DNA from: Candidatus Gastranaerophilales bacterium
GTDB lineage: Bacteria > Cyanobacteriota > Vampirovibrionia > Gastranaerophilales > Gastranaerophilaceae
Length of the DNA: 34,310 bases
Assembly (NCBI GenBank): GCA_944325175.1
Contig: CALUYZ010000021.1
Location: forward strand, 1-34,310
Direction of reading: 5' to 3'
In this document: in pieces, positions 33,157 through 34,310 of the stretch
Numbering within the stretch: the first letter of the stretch is position 1
How the letters are laid out: every line of letters begins with the position of its first letter
The notes under the pieces: generated by a model
Databases searched by the model: none
The model's input: the letters and a program-made list of their open reading frames with translations, nothing else
Told to the model about the DNA's origin: nothing
Program-made: the position numbers and the translations under genes

Positions 33157-34310
33157 ATGAGGTATGGGAAAATCGCTCAGAATTCTTTAGCAACAATTTT
33201 AATGAACATGGGGCCTTATTTATCCTCGTTTCTGTTTGCAATAGCAACCATTGTTATTGTAATTATTAATACTCGCCAAAAAACGGCATTAGAAAATCTT
33301 CAAACTCAACTTAAAGAAAAGCAAGATGAGTTTAAAGAAAAAATTGCCCTCTATAAAAAAGAAGCGCTTGCAAATGCAAAAGAACAGCTTTATGAAGACA
33401 GGCAAAAATTAAACGATGAAATTAGAGACAGAAGAAACGAAGTCAGCCGTTTAGAAGAATTAATTGAAAAAAAACAAGACGAAGTTGAGCTTAAAAACCA
33501 ACAAAACGTCGATAAAGAATATGCCTTAAATAAAAAAGAAGACGAATTAAACGAAAAAGAAGACTATTTGGCAGAAACTATCGCAAAGCAAGTAACAGAG
33601 CTTGAAAGAGTTTCTCAAATGTCAAGAGAAGAAGCAAGAAATACATTATTGGAACAATTAAAACAAGAGCTTCAACAAGAACAAATCAGATTAATTCGTG
33701 AAAATGAAATTAAAATAAGAGAATCTGCCGAAGAAAAATCAAGAGAAATTTTATCTCAAGTAATGCAAAAATGCGCCATTGAACAGGTTATTGAATCAAC
33801 GGTTTCCGTTGTTTCGCTTCCAAACGATGATATGAAAGGAAGAATAATCGGGCGTGAAGGCAGAAATATTAGAACCTTAGAAACCTTAACAGGGGTTGAC
33901 CTTATAATAGATGATACCCCTGAAGCCGTTGTTTTATCTTCATTTGACCCTGTAAGGCGTGAAGTTGCAAGGCTTACAATCGAAAAATTAATATCAGACG
34001 GTCGTATTCACCCTGTTAGAATTGAAGAAGTGTATGAAAAATCACTTAAAGAAATTGAAAACAAAATGAAACAGGAAGGCGAAAAAGCAGCCTACGACCT
34101 TGGAATCATGAACCTTAACAGAGAGCTTACAAAGACTCTTGGACGTTTATATTATAGAACAAGTTTTGGGCAAAATGTTTTAAAACATTCGATTGAAGTG
34201 GCTCAAATTGCAGGCATGCTGGCGGCTGAACTCGGCGCTAACGTGCAAGAAGCTAAACGTGCAGGATTGCTTCATGATATAGGCAAAGCCGTTGATCATG
34301 AACAAGAAGG
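33157..34310 (+). CDS. rny: Ribonuclease Y, N-terminal part, cut by the window edge
   Basis: RNase Y is a membrane-bound endoribonuclease that starts mRNA decay. An N-terminal membrane segment ([18 protein letters not shown]) is followed by a long coiled coil (about residues 40-185, EK/EE/KQ-rich), a KH domain ([41 protein letters not shown]) and the start of the HD domain ([29 protein letters not shown]), whose HD pair is visible. The start is uncertain: in-frame ATGs at 33157, 33202 and 33208 all lack a good ribosome-binding site. The frame is open to the right edge. Confidence 0.92.
   Translation, partial: MRYGKIAQNSLATILMNMGPYLSSFLFAIATIVIVIINTRQKTALENLQTQLKEKQDEFKEKIALYKKEALANAKEQLYEDRQKLNDEIRDRRNEVSRLEELIEKKQDEVELKNQQNVDKEYALNKKEDELNEKEDYLAETIAKQVTELERVSQMSREEARNTLLEQLKQELQQEQIRLIRENEIKIRESAEEKSREILSQVMQKCAIEQVIESTVSVVSLPNDDMKGRIIGREGRNIRTLETLTGVDLIIDDTPEAVVLSSFDPVRREVARLTIEKLISDGRIHPVRIEEVYEKSLKEIENKMKQEGEKAAYDLGIMNLNRELTKTLGRLYYRTSFGQNVLKHSIEVAQIAGMLAAELGANVQEAKRAGLLHDIGKAVDHEQE

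Noticed and set aside
1..34310. CRISPR array.
   Set aside because: No set of short, evenly spaced direct repeats with unique spacers was found, and no cas gene is seen; the repeats present are long gene-scale duplications.
1..34310. tRNA and ribosomal RNA genes.
   Set aside because: The only tRNA-like sequence is the tmRNA T-arm/acceptor; no rRNA sequence was recognised.

Overview
The window is AT-rich bacterial chromosome. It most resembles a gut cyanobacterium-related anaerobe (Gastranaerophilales / 'Melainabacteria'). This placement is inference from several things seen. The tmRNA tag begins ANNVV, like the ANN-type tags of cyanobacteria, and the tmRNA does not encode its 3' CCA. A long GH57 glycosidase of cyanobacterial type is present. 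Obligate-anaerobe enzymes (NrdD/NrdG and a hybrid-cluster protein with class I cysteine spacing) sit beside several type IV prepilin-like proteins.

Layout. 1-200: end of groEL and its terminator. 211-2371: two tandem prepilin-like genes with a C-terminal Lcl/DUF1566-like domain. 2372-3035: G-rich intergenic DNA, then a candidate structured ncRNA with its own promoter and terminator. 3036-3482: smpB. 3784-6984: nrdD and nrdG, with a perfect 187-bp tandem duplication of the nrdG 3' end. 7025-9006: a 56-residue small protein, miaA and a membrane protein. 9084-10420: two overlapping thymidylate-kinase-like paralogs. 10500-14707: a tandem array of secreted 'NGW' proteins and lysozyme-like proteins, built by a perfect 1705-bp duplication that made a chimeric gene; every unit starts with an apparently leaderless extended -10 promoter. 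14685-15413: another prepilin. 15545-17800: GH57. 17802-19647: hcp and a cupin. 19774-21548: two tandem tyrosine-phosphatase-like genes.

21763-29640 is a defence region. It holds a frameshifted nuclease/DUF2075 ATPase gene and a restriction-modification island. The island contains a frameshifted small HTH gene, a beta-class and an alpha/Dam-class methyltransferase, and a convergent XRE controller-endonuclease operon. It is bracketed by about 170-bp diverged direct repeats, the distal copy abutting the 3' end of ssrA. 29646-30047: tmRNA. 30102-31392: yidD and a PurD-like ATP-grasp gene. 31567-32526: third prepilin-Lcl paralog. 32639-32893: small protein. 33157 to the end: RNase Y, cut by the window edge.

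Working together: smpB and ssrA supply trans-translation; nrdD/nrdG make dNTPs anaerobically; the hcp-cupin pair fits nitrosative-stress defence. The two most unusual areas are the lysozyme-like/secreted-protein array and the repeat-flanked restriction island. Three frameshifts, all in A homopolymers, affect genes in these areas. They may be assembly errors, real decay or slippage.
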